A stretch of DNA of 64,000 nt, taken from the NCBI GenBank assembly GCA_002205965.3, contig NADL03000691.1, positions 1,798,001 to 1,862,000 on the forward strand, read 5' to 3'. Positions 1 to 13,849 of the stretch are shown here, one piece after another. The notes under the pieces were generated by a model. It was given only the letters and a program-made list of their open reading frames with translations. It had not been told where the DNA came from and made no database searches. The first letter of the stretch is position 1. Each line of letters starts with the position of its first letter. The DNA comes from Kappaphycus alvarezii. Taxonomy: Eukaryota; Rhodophyta; Florideophyceae; Gigartinales; Solieriaceae. The position numbers and the translations under genes were made by a program.

Positions 1-3000
1 GCAAGACGGCAAACTAGTTGAACACCAATGGTACTATCTACTTATGCTTCACAAATTGAATAAGAAGCTTTCTCAAGAAAAGTAGAGGATTATTATATAG
101 AAGACTAGGAGGAATTCCATATCCTTTGTACTGTCTCAAAATATAATGAATAACAATCTGTGCCACAATTCAGGAAGTATTTAAAGCAAGTTGAACATGA
201 AATGGGATAGATAGGATATACCTTCCAAGAGTAAAACATCCAAACGTTCCCCCTTCAGTTGAACATTAATGTTCATCATTCTATATTTATTTTGAATTTC
301 GTCACGTTTGATTAATACTGTGATTATAAGAGCATCTCTACCCATCCTCCTAATTTCTATTTTCCACTGTTAGCGTGTAATTTTTTTGATCGGGTACGGC
401 TATGGAAACTCACATGTTGATAATGGATAAAATCGAATAATTCTCTCATCTCTATTGATCATGTTTGTGGCATTTTTGAGTCATAGAGTACAGTTCTACA
501 GACTCTTAGCTTCGTGTGGTCATCAAGACATGAACGTCGATGTTGATGGGTCTTTCATGATTGAAGACAAAGATTAATCTGATGACGAAACTCTGTCCTA
601 TCTTATTGCCATCGTAATACTCCTAGGTCTGGAATCAAATGCTACATCTCTGATGTAAAACTTTGAGAGAGTTTCTGTTGAGAGCAGGGGAGATAATGGG
701 GGTTAATCGTAACGTATGACTCCTCTGTTAGAGGTAGAGCTGTAATTTAGTGCAATGAGGACGGAATGGAGTAAAGTTCTATTTTCGAGGAGGCTAGCTA
801 TCATTCTGGGCCGTTCGACAGAATTTGTAGGGACTGAATTGGGTATGGATGTTTTAAAGGAATTTTTCCCTCCGATCTCGATGACGAAGGTTGTAAGGAG
901 GAGATCTAGATATTTATACTGATATTATCTACTCTCTACTGTTAGTCTTTATTTTCCACACGATTACCTTTATTGCATTCTGTGTTTTTTAGTATGCTTA
1001 TTGAGACTTTAGGGTTGGCCAAAAATTCTTTAGAAGCTGAGTAAACTGCTTTCTTTGGTAGATTTCTAGCAAGTTGGGAGACAATTGCAAATGCAGACCG
1101 AATTAGTTTGGAAGTGAAAAATTAATTTATGCCTAAGAAGCATTTACTTTACGATAGTCGCTAAGTATAAGTGTTAGATCCCGCCCCTTTTATACTCACG
1201 TCTACCCCATCGACCCTAATTCCATATTCAAATCTTCTTGCCCCCTCAAATATACTTATATATCACTCTTTTCGCCTGCAAAACTTCAGTTCTAGGATAA
1301 TCTTTGCTTAAGATCTCCACCTCGGCGAATTCTTTCTATCAGTTACCTCACATTCTCGTATATTTTCAATGCAGCGTACAATCTCTTCCCGTTGGCTCAC
1401 CTCACACTCCCACCAACCAAAAACCATGTTGAAAATCATTCCATGCCATTATCCTCTTTCCCACCCAATTACAAAACCCTTGCCGTCCATAAAGGTCCAA
1501 GTAATCCCTCATAAAATCCTCCATTTCCCTGAAACCTTTTTTAAGCGGAAATATTTTGGTGTTTTACTATTTAAATATGTATTAGATCTGTGTAAAAATT
1601 AAATGATATGCATAGATCCAAAATAGGTAATTCCGAATAAATGAGTAGTAAAATTACCTGAATAGAACTGATAATAATAATAAAGAAAAGAAATATTTAT
1701 TGATAGCTGATTGACGGGGACAGTTCGATGGCCGAAGACCTGCTATATTTTACTAAAAACCGAAATTATTTATACTGTAGATCAGAGAAGAAAAGCTACA
1801 AAGATAATTCTACCAGTACAACAATTTTTGAAAACCAAATTCATGCTCCGTAATACTAAGGAATAATTCTACAGGTGAGTTCTAATCCTAATAATAACTT
1901 TTGGTAACATAATTGCAATAATTATAACAGTAGAAGTTTTAAAAACATCTAGCAGGCACAAAAATTGCTTCACGTGTAATACAGTATAAAACATGGGCCA
2001 ATGAAAAGTAGATAAAAATTTTTTCGATGAATCAGAATAAATAAAATTGTGGGCCTCTAATTAAATAATGTTACACAATTTTCATCGCTTTATTCGATAC
2101 GGAAAACAAATTATTTATTTTACAGTAATTGTAAAATAGTTTTTTAATTTTCACAATCTGTGCTAAAGATTTTCACATAGACACACTCTCATCAAAAAGT
2201 GTAGGCGGACACAGTAATAGGGGAGAAACTACGCTAATTTAAATGACATTTTAAGAACACCCATCAAAAGACTGTATTGGACATTTGTAAAGCTGCGTCG
2301 TAGAATCATTCCTTGCCAACGCCCGGTCGTTACCGCCTCGGTTCACATTGAACAATTTCCATATCGCCGTCAACCAAACAACAAGTAGCCCCTCGTCTCT
2401 ACCTTCAAACTACTCTGCCCCAACTAAGCTCCAGTTATTGGCAAACCGTCATTATCTCCGCCGGAAGCCAATCCTTCAATTATGAGAAGAATTTGCTGTG
2501 CTGCCTTACAGCCTCATATCTGTTCAATTCATTGCCATCTCTCCCCTTCTTTATTCACCACAAGCAAGTTAAGTACCCCTGCCAACTTTTAATCATGTAT
2601 CAACTCCTTTCATCTCCCTGTTCCCTTCCTTTGCAGAGTATTCCTAATGTTTTCATTAACTGTCAATGTAGCACCTCTTTGCTGCCTCCTCTGCTCACCA
2701 TAAAACAGCTCCATGACCACATATTCCCGCAAACACGTAGCCTCTCTCTATTTTAACTGTCTTCTTTACTTATGCGCAGTAATAAACGAAGAAGCAGTGG
2801 TTCTAGCGAGTTCAAGTTTTGATATAAGCATCAAATGCGTAAACGGAGTAATCGAACCAGGACAAAATCTTCCAACTTATCCGGAAAGAAGTTCGTCTAT
2901 CCCTAGTAATCACCAAATGAACGAGTTTGAGACGGTTTCGCTGGAACACGGCATTGTGGGAGTGGCCAGTATTGTACTGGAAACACGTATTATTCCTGTT

Positions 3001-3400
3001 TATGCTCCCCTATGGTCTTGACAAACCTAATGGACGCACGCTGGTCATCTTGAGAGGTCTGTACATCCAAGCCTGAGGATGAAATGTCACAGGTGTTATA
3101 CATCTGGACTCGTTCTTCATGATGCTTTCAGTGGTGAGAAATGGTTACCAAGTTGATTTTTTTCCTTAAGTTCGGCTTAACTGCGGTTCCTGCAACGATC
3201 GATACGTCAACTTTGCTTTGGGAACCAATAAGCAACTATTCTTGTTCGAAATCCGATATAGACGATGAAAAGCAACGGCAGGAGCCTCACGACTGTTTGG
3301 AACTTGATTCTCCTGTTTACATATAGGAAGTGAATCTGCATTTTGATACGTCTCTGAGATTATATTTATGTATGGACATATATGTGGATGTATGATCACT
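1..3400. other. AT-rich gene-poor stretch
   Basis: AT-rich sequence with only short, unsupported open frames on either strand (for example one of about 100 codons around 2,713-3,021). I see no recognisable domain, RNA gene, tandem repeat or clear element end. Part of it may be unrecognisable old transposon sequence, because the Copia fossil to the right has no visible left border. Confidence 0.5.
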
Positions 3401-5950
3401 ATCAGTAGATTAGTCATCCTCCTAAAAAGATTTTTCGAGAAAACTCGAATTGTCCTAATCTGGGGAATGAAGCTTCATCAAGAGCGACGCCACGTGACAC
3501 AATCTTTTTCTCAGCCACGGTATCTCGGAGCTGATATCCGTTCTTTGAAAGGGGCACCCTCATTAGGGCTTGAGGAGTCCATAAATCCAGTTCCACTACA
3601 TACTTCTTTGGCAAATCGTACTAATATTTCCTGCCAAACACTCAGAGATGGGAGATGTTTGGAGAAGTTCCATTGCAGATTTGATGAAGCGTAGTATTTT
3701 CGGTAAGGAACTGGAGGTATCTCTATTAAGTATATGCACGGTGGTGGAGATCAATTCAGCCCAAAAGCATTTCGGAAGCGACTTGTGATGCAGCATAGAT
3801 CGGAAGAGATTGAGAAGAGTTCGTTTTATTCGCTCGACTGTTCCACTTTGCTGAGTAAGACGGGAAACGGTGAGCTGATATTGAATAAGCTGGACCCCCC
3901 TAAAGTTCTTGAATGCTGTAGAGAGATATCCTCCACAATTGTGTGCCGCCATCCCTTTAGGAGAATTTAATTGTTCTCGACAGGGACGTCCGTGTCATGG
4001 AAATCATTTACATAAACAATCTCATGAGGCCCGCCGGTGAGATTTTACGCAAAGAACTTTTACTTTTTGAAATGACCCAAAAGTTCGATTTCTAGGAAAG
4101 AACACTGGTTACTTGGATTAATCATTGCTAAGTGACACGACACAACGAGCCCTACCTAGTGAATTATTTCTAAAAGGTCCTGAAACTTCTGAGTGAACCA
4201 ATTGAAGGGATGACGTAGAACGCCCTTCTATCAAATTTATAATTGACACAAGATGAGATTTTCAAAGGATAAATCAACGAATGAGTCTGATTTATCAGAG
4301 CTGCCGATCTCAACACAAGTTACAGCTCCACTAATAACCATATACTTTATCTCAGCGGTGCTGCTGTGAGCTAGTTTCCCATACGAAGTTTAAAAAGAAA
4401 TAAGCGAAGAAATTTACTTTACAGCGGAATTTGCTGAACATGGACAAGAATCTAATTTATGGGCCCTTCTCAATAGTCCCAGTGGCAACTATTGAGACAT
4501 CTGTTTGGTTAGTGAAAACAACGCCGTCTCGGTTGAAAGAAGAGTAAATGCCTATATCAGCTGCTATCAAAGCTTTGTAACGTGAATAACTACCTGTATC
4601 AGGCACTTCAAAGTATTATTGTTACGGCTGAGAGTTAAAATTACATCCCCTAAGGCTTATATTGGTTCTATATAATCTGATCCCAGGTCTAGAGCTGGCC
4701 TGGATGGGAAAGCATGATACGTGAGGAAGGTCTTTCTATTATGTGTTACATGTGAGGGATAGCAAGAGTAGAACACCCATTCATTAGCGAAGGATGTGAT
4801 AGTCCCAATTGTTTGTTGCGCAACACTGATTTTCTAAGCGATTCTGAGATGAACATAAAGGTTCTTTTCATCAACAGGGTGATAGGTGGTGAGATTACAG
4901 GGCGCAAATTACTTTAAAGGTCTTGGTTCTTGTCCTGGCAATGATATGATCAATGATCACATGTGCTCGGCAAGCAGATAAAAGTCTCTATATTATTCTT
5001 TCTCAAGGGGAGCTTCAGAAGCTGCAAGAATTTTCCCAACATTACGTCCTTGTCCAAGTTAGTCCCAACTGGGTGGCCAACAGGAGGGATATATGATTTC
5101 TTTTTGAAGCAGCTTCTGCTGTAACGGTGCTTTACACAGTTAATTCATATCTCATCTGAACATTCTCGCCTAAATTTCGGACGCTTTTTTCCTACAGGAA
5201 CCGCAGGTTCTGAATCCCTCAAGGCGTCCTTGCCTCGATTTGAATGGGGCTGTTCTTCCTGGGTTCATATGCTTTGAACAAGCTCTAAGCGGAATTTGGT
5301 GTCATAGATGCAAGCAGCGTCTACCGAAATGAGACTATCTAAGCGATCCGCTGTACAGTTTAGTCGAACCGTGGCCCTTTCGCTATCTTTGATGTGAAAA
5401 AACATAGAATTGAGAGTAGCAGCAAGCTAGCAGATACGAGTGACGAACATGAAACCTTTCTCATGGATCATCTTGGCGGTGTAAACTCGACGCTTGGCAG
5501 CTAGTTTACTGAGAACATTATATTTATTAAAGATATCACAGATGAGCGATTAGGAGACCTCGGCGATGTTGGAATGCTCGACTTGCTCGAGATGGATGTC
5601 AGGTAGAGACCGTCTAAAGATGGCCCTTGCAATGTGCCTTTTTCCACGCGGGAGTATGTGTGTGACTAGGATCGTGTAGGGACTTCAGTAAGACGGTCGT
5701 CGACTTCCTTCGATAAGAGCATTAGTAGCAATCTAGACTTACAGATGTGGAAGTTTCATCGCAGAAGTTCTCGATACTGTCAAGATTAAGTCCAGAAGCA
5801 TACATGTAGATGGTGCACAGAGAATCTAGAACGATATTATTTATTTCTATGCTTTACATGCTTGTTGCGGTTGTGTCGCGTCTGGAGTAGGCATTGAAAA
5901 GGGGACAAAACGTGATGGCCGATCTCCGCTATACACTGTTCCGACTCTTC
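3400..5950 (-). mobile_element. Very old Ty1/copia LTR-retrotransposon fossil
   Basis: The minus strand carries a Copia-type integrase core at about 3,952-3,414, recognisable by the block ending in SGTVERIKRTLLNLFRSML and the following FWAELISTTVHILNR. This is the usual Copia pattern of a transposition intermediate being inserted by a DDE integrase. Upstream on the same strand, at about 5,650-5,150, weaker Gag-like helical sequence can be seen. I found no LTRs and no convincing reverse transcriptase. The element is badly broken in many places and clearly older than the Copia and Gypsy elements at 43-63 kb. Borders are approximate. Confidence 0.6.
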
Positions 5951-6616
5951 TCTCCACCTTTCGTTGCTCTATCTGCTTTAGACTTGAGACCTTGAGCTGA
6001 AAAGATCACGAATGAAGAGGGAAGTTTTGGAATTGAATATAAGATTGAGATGAGTTGTAGTTTCAAGAGTGGTGCCGGAGAGAAGGCTCCATCTGAAAGA
6101 GGAGTTGAAACCCTTGCAAATGTTCGACCAGGTGCAATAGAGGGGGCATTAGTAGAGAGTGGAAACTAAGTAAGAGCAGCGGCGCGGGAGAAGTTAAAGC
6201 GGGAGAAGGAGAGCTGTTGAAACTAGGCACGGGCCTTGGGATAAACCGAGGTATGGAACAACAACGAGGCAAAGAGGCAAAGAGAGGAATACGGGTCGCA
6301 AGAGGGGTTGGGTCCTGTTTTTTGCAGATAAAGAGCAGCGAAGGGCCGCAAAAAAACGGCTGTAGGTAATTCAGGGACAACAGATGCTATGCAGGCCACA
6401 ATATAGAAGGTCAGTACATAATGCAGAGGTCTCAAGAGTTTTGACAAAACCTTACATTAATTTTCCTTTCCCACTCGGAGTACAGGGTAGCACCCCCAGA
6501 GTGGTTAAGTTTCTCCCTATACGCAGTGTCGGATAGCGTCCAAGGTGCGCGAGGGAGATGCATTAGCAAGCAGTGATGGCACTGGGGCCCATAACTTTAT
6601 CGAAAAAATGTAAAAA

Positions 6617-6735
6617 GTGAGCGCGAGTGGACGAGGGAGAGATCAATACGGTAAGAGAGAGATCAAAAAGCGAGCGAGAGAGCGAGAAAGAGGAGAAAGA
6701 GAGCGAACAAAAAAGTTAGTTTGGAGAAAAGAGAG
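6617..6735 (+). repeat. Purine-rich low-complexity tract
   Basis: A run dominated by GAGA and GCGAGA units on the plus strand. It is irregular, with no fixed period. Such tracts are common in intergenic DNA, and no function can be read from it. Confidence 0.8.
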
Positions 6736-8649
6736 TGTCGAAGATCTTTGCCCAGTGTAACGATTATGCCCATACGGTAAATTACCTCAATTATCCTGCC
6801 AGTATCTCTTTAGTAACCGCTAGAAAGGATTTACACTGTAAAAAGTCATCAGTGCAACTTCTGCATTGTACCCATGCACCAGTGTAAAACACAAGATCAT
6901 ACCACTTGTGCTAAATGAATGACATGAAGCCATCGTGGCTATATCGCGTGGTTCTCGGAACATTCCGTACATCACCAATTAGCAATTACTGCATGCCCCC
7001 TTGTCAGTTAGACAAATAGACCTTTTCCATGATAATTAGTGCTGTCTAAATCACCAATAGCTGCCACTTGAGCCTTGAAAAGCTCTTAGTTTGATACCTG
7101 TAGGGCCGCTTCCTCTAGAATACCTTTGAATTCAGTTCCGTTTGCTTACAATTTATATATGCTGGTGAGTGCTTTCGTATATAAACCATGGTCTGTTGCT
7201 TCAGCCTTTTTCCCGGAAGCATCAAACGACAGTTAAATCATCGATTACCTTTGTGCGCGTAACACCCCACACTCTAAGGCCAGAAATGGGGTTAGACTGG
7301 GACTTGTGTTGACCTCGAAGTGAGTTTGCTAATGCTTCCGAACGATCAGAGGAAGTCTTTTGAAGCCATGTAGACGGCAGTGAGAGGCTAATCCCGAACC
7401 TGCTTGAGCTGATTTAAAGATATCTGATCAAACTTATAGCAATGAACAGTGCATAAACGTAACGGTCAAAATATGCGCTGAACATTAAAATACAGTAATG
7501 CATGTCAGACGAAAGAACAAGCTTGAAGTATCACAGCCACTACCTGTGAGCAGCAGTAGCAACAGAGTAATTAGAGTAACATAAACAGCATGCTTCCAGA
7601 GATTTTGCCGACCTTAGCAAGCCTTAGGATAGAAACTGGTGATTAAATCATTGGCGACGAGTTTATATACGTCGAAGCAAGTGAATTATTCTAGTTCTAA
7701 TTGTTTTAATAATTGCTTGAAACCAATCGAAAACATTTCCCCAATGGTTCCTGTAGGCTATCAGTTGAATTAATTCATCACACTTCACCGTGCCATACCA
7801 TTTATAGACCTGTCGCTAAGGAAAGAAAGTTACCAAAAAGTACTTTCCCTACAATTCAAGGCATCATCATAGCCTTTTCTTGCGATCTCCCTGTAAATAT
7901 GCGCCCAATTTAACATAAACTGGTCTCTTCGATCAGCTAAAAAAAAGCTCCGATGAATCTGAATTTTGAAGAATGCAGAATATCACATATAAAGGATTAG
8001 AAAGAATAAAATGTAGAATGGCACAAATCATGACATTTTCACTTTGCAGATATTTCCAGTTACTATTCTTCCTGTGTTGTAGAGAAATCTAGGACAGGTA
8101 AAAAACTATTTATATACAATTTTTTAGTCTAATTAATTATTAAAAGGAGTGGGAGGGAAGCGTTTCACCTTAGTGTGTCCGAATCCTCCGTGTCTTCAAT
8201 TCATTAGCTCTTTAACCGCGACGAACACAGAAATACTTTTGATAGTTTGCAAAAACTTCAAAACTTAATTGAAGCAAGAATCATTGCGTAATTTGTAGCA
8301 AAAAGTTTCTATTCTTGGTTTCTCTATATTCATATCTATAATAATATTACATGATAGCTGCTAATAATCCCGATTTAACTTTTTCGGCTTCTTAAAAGAA
8401 ATTTTCGCCCATATGATTCCTATATTTTCTTCTTTTTCTTTCTTACCTCCTTCTACTTTTTTATCATCTGTGAACCCTTTATAGTTCTTTTTTCAGCGTA
8501 AATTTCCTTTGTTGGGGTGCCTCTTGCATTAAATTTTGATATTCATGCCCTCTCTTCCTTTGTTGGTTGCAGTCGGCTGTTGAATTATTAACACCGTAAA
8601 TTCAATCAGAAAATCAGTTTTACGGTTCCTCATCAATTTTATTGACACA

Positions 8650-8830
8650 GACAGAGGACAAGTGCTTGACCAAGGATGAAAAATATCTACCCTTTTTAAA
8701 AAACGGGGTATTTCTGCAAGAAAAATACAGGAAGAGGGAATCTAGGCACTCATTTGTCTACTGTCGAGCAGATCATAATTGAAGGGTTAGCGCAAGAGTG
8801 ACTGACATGAAACCCTGTGAAGCGAGAAAA
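8650..8830 (+). mobile_element. Remnant of a Tc1/pogo-like transposase HTH domain
   Basis: Reading plus, one frame gives KDEKYLPFLK followed in an adjacent frame by RGISARKIQEEG and then GTHLSTVEQIIIEGLAQE. This resembles the first DNA-binding helix-turn-helix of Tc1/mariner-superfamily transposases (pattern L-x-x-E-x3-I-x2-L-x3-G-x-S-x-R-x-I-x9-S-T-V-x2-I-I). At least two frame changes and a stop interrupt it, and I cannot follow a catalytic domain downstream. It is a short relic, and chance similarity cannot be excluded. Confidence 0.4.
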
Positions 8831-11630
8831 AATATAGAGCAGCATTAACGCTCGAAAATTGAATACTGCACTATGGTGTTTTCAAATTTGCTTTGTTTCT
8901 AAAGGGTAGTTGAGTATAATAGAAGTTGTTATTCCCCATGGTTCCCTCTTTGTTCGGACAGAAACATTATAAGGATCACCCAGGATATATCACACCCTGG
9001 AACGGATTTGCGGCGACGAAATATCATCCGATTAATTCAACACTGGTCCAAATCCAGGCTTTTTAGTCATCTATACACTACATTTAAAGATATCCATAGG
9101 CTCTGCTCACCCAATAGAGGCAGGTCGCAGTCAAATAACCGATTTTTTTTCTAAATGTGGCAGATTTTTGCTTCTACTAGGGCCAGATAAATTACTAGAA
9201 CACTTCAATACTCACTTGTGAGCGGTGCATGAATAACACCAGGAGTGTATATCGATTTCGTTTGGGATGCTGCCTCAGGTCGCCAAACCCTTTTGAGCTT
9301 GAAAGTTGCAGTCAAAGGAGTCTGATAGCACTGGCAGGCTCAGCTTACCCTCAAAGTACATAAAATACCCATGGCCCCTCTTTCTTTTACACCCATAGGC
9401 CAGTACTGGTAGCTTGCAGGCAATCTTTCAAAACTAGGAGTTAAAAAATTTATTCGGCAGGTTCCATCACTGGCTGGTAAACATTGAATTAAAAGCTAGT
9501 CTATACTTGCTCAGCGGATACCGAAGTAATAAGAGTCACCGGAAATGGGGTATAATTATAAGTGACCAAAGGTCAGATCTAGTGCATTAAGTAAATACGA
9601 TATTATTTAATATTCGAATGTCTGTATGTTAAAAAGATTATTAGAGCATTAAAAAAGTTCAAATAAGCACTTTACCGTATCAAGATGCCCACTGTAAACA
9701 TTTATACAAGTAGGTCGAAATTGAAATATAAAATTGTGTAATTCGAGTCGAGGTCATAACTGCGACTCAGGAGTTAAATTACATGAAGAGATATACAGAT
9801 AAACACTGCTCTTATAGTGGCCTCATTTGATTAATAATCAATTTGTAGTCACGAAAAGTTCTATTTTTATTTTATAAAGTATTACTCCATCTCTGATGGG
9901 TTTGTACAACTCACAAGAACAATTATGCAATTTAAATTACTTAAAAGGTACTTTTCGTGTAATTCTATGAGAAAATTTCATCATTAATGATGAAGACAAC
10001 CAATAATAGTATATTAGTCGTATCTCGAGCTTCTTTCATCATTTTTTGCATATGTATTTTTTAAATATGTGTTACACATACAAATTAAGTCACCATTTTC
10101 TAAATTCAGTCAGAGGTGTTTTTTTGCCGTTAATTTTGAATTTATATTAAACTTTTTTACTGTGAAATTTAAACTTTTCTATGTGTTTCAATCATACATA
10201 TGTATTATGTAGCACCAAACTGATTTTGTACCTCCAAACAACTAGGAACAGCTGAATTTAGTTCTATAAATTCAGCATTATGAAAGAATTACTCCTTGAC
10301 GGAAGTTAGGTATGGAACAATATTGCTGTTGCAATGCGAAGGAATTGAAAAACTTTTTACATAAAATAAAATTTCTATAAATTGTTTTATGGGTTGGTAA
10401 TTTTATTACTACTCATAGAATAGTAGTTACATTCTAAAGTTCTGAATCCACTTCTAACGGAAATACGGATTAATATTAACTACTGTATAAAATCACAACA
10501 TATCTGTGACATAATGACCGAGAAACGCATTTTTTGTGAATTAAAATTTCCCATTTTCATGTTCTTTCTTTGGTAAAGGTTGTTTCTCTGTAATATAGAT
10601 AATTTTTAATAAATATAATCATTTAGTTTGTGTGAATAACACCAAAAAGTTAAGAATATATAAAGAAAATGTATTTATTAGCATAATTCTGACGCTTCGA
10701 GTAGCTAAACATTTATTTCAAAACAAACTTGATTACTGATAGTTTTTGAAAAAAATTCTCTCCTGGTTTCAATATTGTCAACAATGAATTATAAGTTGTA
10801 TTAAATTTTATATCAAAATAAAAGAAATCTAATGTACAGCTACTGGTTTGGAAAAACATTTTTGAAATGAAATGGGTTTCTACCAACTCAATCCATCATG
10901 ATGACAAGCAGTCTACTCCTCCTTTTAGTAGAGCATTAAGTTTTCCATCGGATGTTTATTACTATATATGTTATATCACCAAGCAGTTTTTTGCATGAAA
11001 GGAAAGCTTTCAATGAAGCACATGGAAACATTTTCATTTTTTGAAGCAGTATTTTCAATTCACTATTTAAGTAGGAAAACTAAGAAATATGTAATTTATT
11101 TATATATGATAATTGATATTATTCCAACTACATTAAAGTTGAAATAAAAAATTCTTCTTTCAGATTTTTCAACATAGTTGTCCCTAAATTAGTTTAGGGT
11201 ACGACACGTTTCTTTCAATCGCAGTAAAACTTCAGTCCCGCAAAACATACCTCAAAAAAGTGTTAGACGAGAAATGAGTGATTTTGAGTGCTTTCAATTC
11301 GAAGTAGTCGGTAACTGCACTCTAAAAGGTACCCAGCAAGATGTTGAATTAAATCCGTTTAATGAAGAGAAGTAATTTAATAGTGGAAACGATCTTTTCA
11401 AATGTACTAAATAAATGTTGTATATCATAAGTTTCGTTCTGTAAACAAGTAAACTCAGCTGACTAAGGTAACTTTATCCATAATACTTTTAGTCCACTCA
11501 TTTAATTCATAAATTAAATTGGTAAACGTTTTCAATTCTTACTTTCTCTGAAAGTAATAGGAAATCGTGTAAATTCTAGAGATGATACTCTTTTATTCAA
11601 TCCATCAATTATTTTTCAAATAATACGTTC

Positions 11631-12115
11631 TTATATATCATTCCAAATATTCCCGTCATGAACAAACCACCCTCTATTACGCTTTACGTAGCTTGCTTCT
11701 TCTAATTGATAGTATGTACGGTCCGGTTTCATCAACAATGCTCTTCCATTGATTAATAAGTGAGATGAACCTGTAATTGAGGCATTCTGTACTGATGTGA
11801 GAGGCACAATGTGAGAAAGCCTTACTTTAAACCCGATGAGCACATTTATTCTGTTTCTGTCGTTAGTCTTCCTGCTCTTTCAATGCTATCGACAATTGCA
11901 TCATATCCATTTAACCTATATCCCATCACTAATTCCCTTTGGAGGCTAATCTCATTTATGCGCCTAAGATTTTCATGTATATTACTTCGGAAGTAAAAGT
12001 ATTCCACTAAATTACTTGATGATAAAACTCGGCGGTAATACAAAAAACTTGCAAGGTAAAGGCTACCTCTTACAACTTCTTCATGTAAGCTTCTGGATAT
12101 TCGTGACATGATCAC
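11631..12115 (-). pseudogene. Two adjoining unrecognised ORFs (possible broken gene)
   Basis: Two minus-strand frames follow each other almost directly: 12,115-11,846 (89 codons, with SRSLHEEVVRGSLYLASFLY near its start) and 11,843-11,631 (70 codons, with RTYYQLEEASYVKRNRGWF near its end). They are in different frames, separated by a TAA. Their composition (mixed charged and aromatic residues, no simple repeats) looks more protein-like than the surrounding AT-rich noise, so this may be one gene with a frame disruption. I do not recognise the family. It could also be an old element protein. Confidence 0.35.
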
Positions 12116-12691
12116 AATTTATATTTGGTCCAAAGAGAAAAGTTTCCAAAATTTTCAACCTCAAAAAAGGTGGAAATACCTACCGAGGTTCTCGTATTGG
12201 AAAAGTAAGCTCTATTTTCCTAGCGCATCTCTCATTTAAATAGAAAATCATTTCAATATATTTTGAACGTGAAAATTTCACTTACGTAAAATGAAAAGTT
12301 CCACAACTAAACAATAGTTGGTTTCAACATTATATAGTGGAAACATGTTCAGAAAAATTACAGATATTCATTTTCATATTTGGAAAAGACTTTATTTACA
12401 GATCAAGGGATGGTAATGAATAGATCTTTTTGCATGAGCAAAGTACTGAAATTACATTTTTTAGTAAATTAATACCCTTGATCGAGACGATAGAATATGA
12501 TTATCTGTTTACAGAAAATGTTATATCTCTCCTTTTAGTAATAGTAAGCCAATATGTTTCCGTTAAGTTTTCTCCCTAGCACGAAAAAGCTTCGTGAATA
12601 TAAAACATTTTTGTGTTGCAATATCCATCACGTTGGAATTTCTTTCCTTTCAGTGCTACGTGCACCATCTTCATCAGCAACCATATGAGAA
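12116..12691. other. AT-rich spacer, nothing recognised
   Basis: AT-rich sequence between two unrecognised ORF regions. I see no domain, repeat or RNA gene. Confidence 0.5.
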
Positions 12692-13160
12692 ATGGAAACA
12701 TCCTTCCCCATCGCAATTATTTCCTGGAGCAAAGCCAAGATTATTAAAATAGTTGAGCGACCGCTGCACCCTCTAAATTACAGCTTTTTCCGGAATACGT
12801 ACCCCTGCTGTAAATGGGGGTTAATTTACTATGGTGGATATGTGGGTTGGTATCCAGTAAATTTGTACCGAAGCGTAGATATCGTATCATTGTCAAGCCA
12901 ATTGCGAAACCGTACGATGCGTCGAAAGCTGTGGATGGCACTCCAATCTACCAGAAGGTGGAAGGGAGACAGACGTACGTACCCCTAATGATTAAAAAAG
13001 GCGTGTGGAGTATGATGTTGGACCCCTCTCATCTCTGATTGGAATGACTCTGCTTCGACACGGACGGGAAGGGTCCCGTTCCAATACTACCGCTGTGAGA
13101 CCTAACGATATATTGAAGGATGGCTTCCTAACTATAATAAAGCAGAAAACCAGTAAAAAG
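12692..13160 (+). pseudogene. Unrecognised coding-like relic
   Basis: Overlapping plus-strand frames show protein-like patches: one at 12,814-13,038 contains KRRYRIIVKPIAKPYDASKA, and another around 13,040-13,160 reads AVRPNDILKDGFLTIIKQKT followed by SKKGTI. The second patch is faintly like the stretch after box I of tyrosine recombinases (LR-x-x-D-I and an x-Q-x-K-T-x-K patch), but no catalytic R-H-x-x-R-H or final Tyr was found. Function is unknown, and the frames are disrupted. Confidence 0.25.
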
Positions 13161-13849
13161 GGCACAATATAATCCCTTGAAAATTCCCTATGCTTAAAGT
13201 AGGATCATCTCTCCGCCGGGATTACAGAGGCCAAGACCGCCGCGTCAAATTAAATCTACTCCCCATCTGCGTGAATTAGTGTAATCATGTCCCGAAATTC
13301 AGGAACCAAACGATTCACGGAGGAACCTTTAAGTGTTTACTTTATCCATGAAGTGTGAAGAGCGCGGATATTCTCGCGACTCGCGTCATCCTTACTTAGG
13401 AAGATAGCCTCCACTTCAATATAGCCCGCAGCTTAGACCTTCGTGGCTAGCTCAAAGCTCTCCCGTACAGGCTTCGTACTGGAGTCCTAAAAAGCATTTT
13501 GAAAACTCTCGAAATTTTTGATGTTTCACGAGTAACCTTCTCCGTTCGGAAAGGTACCGGATTTCTTTCTTCTATTGTAGTAAATTTAATTGGCAGACTC
13601 TCTGAAGCGATGAGCTAGCAACACGCAGGGCATATGAACCCACTTCCGGCTGCATAGCACACTATAGATGAAGTGGAGGGAAATAATCACCTAGTGATGC
13701 TAGAGGGAAACACACAGGGCCGCTGCAGCCAACAAAGCTTGGAAATCATTAGACAGCAAACTGTAGACTGTGTCCCAATCGCAACTTCCTCACTCTCCAC
13801 TGCACATCATTTTCTATTTAGTACGGCAGCGTGCGCCTGTTTATTAAAC
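13161..13849. other. Transition zone, no gene seen
   Basis: Composition shifts here from AT-rich to the GC-rich LINE block. Open frames are short, and nothing recognisable was found. Confidence 0.45.

Larger units (their letters stand above)
5951..11630. other. AT-rich stretch without a supported gene
   Basis: Mostly AT-rich, low-information sequence. It contains a purine-rich tract (6,617-6,735) and one transposase-like scrap (about 8,650-8,830), listed separately. Short open frames at 6,063-6,447 (minus) are Pro/Ser/Leu-rich and look like products of biased composition. No rRNA, tRNA or complete element was recognised. Confidence 0.5.

Noticed and set aside
6063-6447. Minus-strand ORFs as a membrane protein gene
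   Set aside because: Leu/Pro/Ser-rich overlapping frames in purine-rich DNA, with no consistent start or domain.
13141-13175. Similarity of AATAAAGCAGAAA...AAAAGGGC to the left edge of the hairpin array at 20,440
   Set aside because: The match fades after about 28 bases and does not extend into any of the stems.
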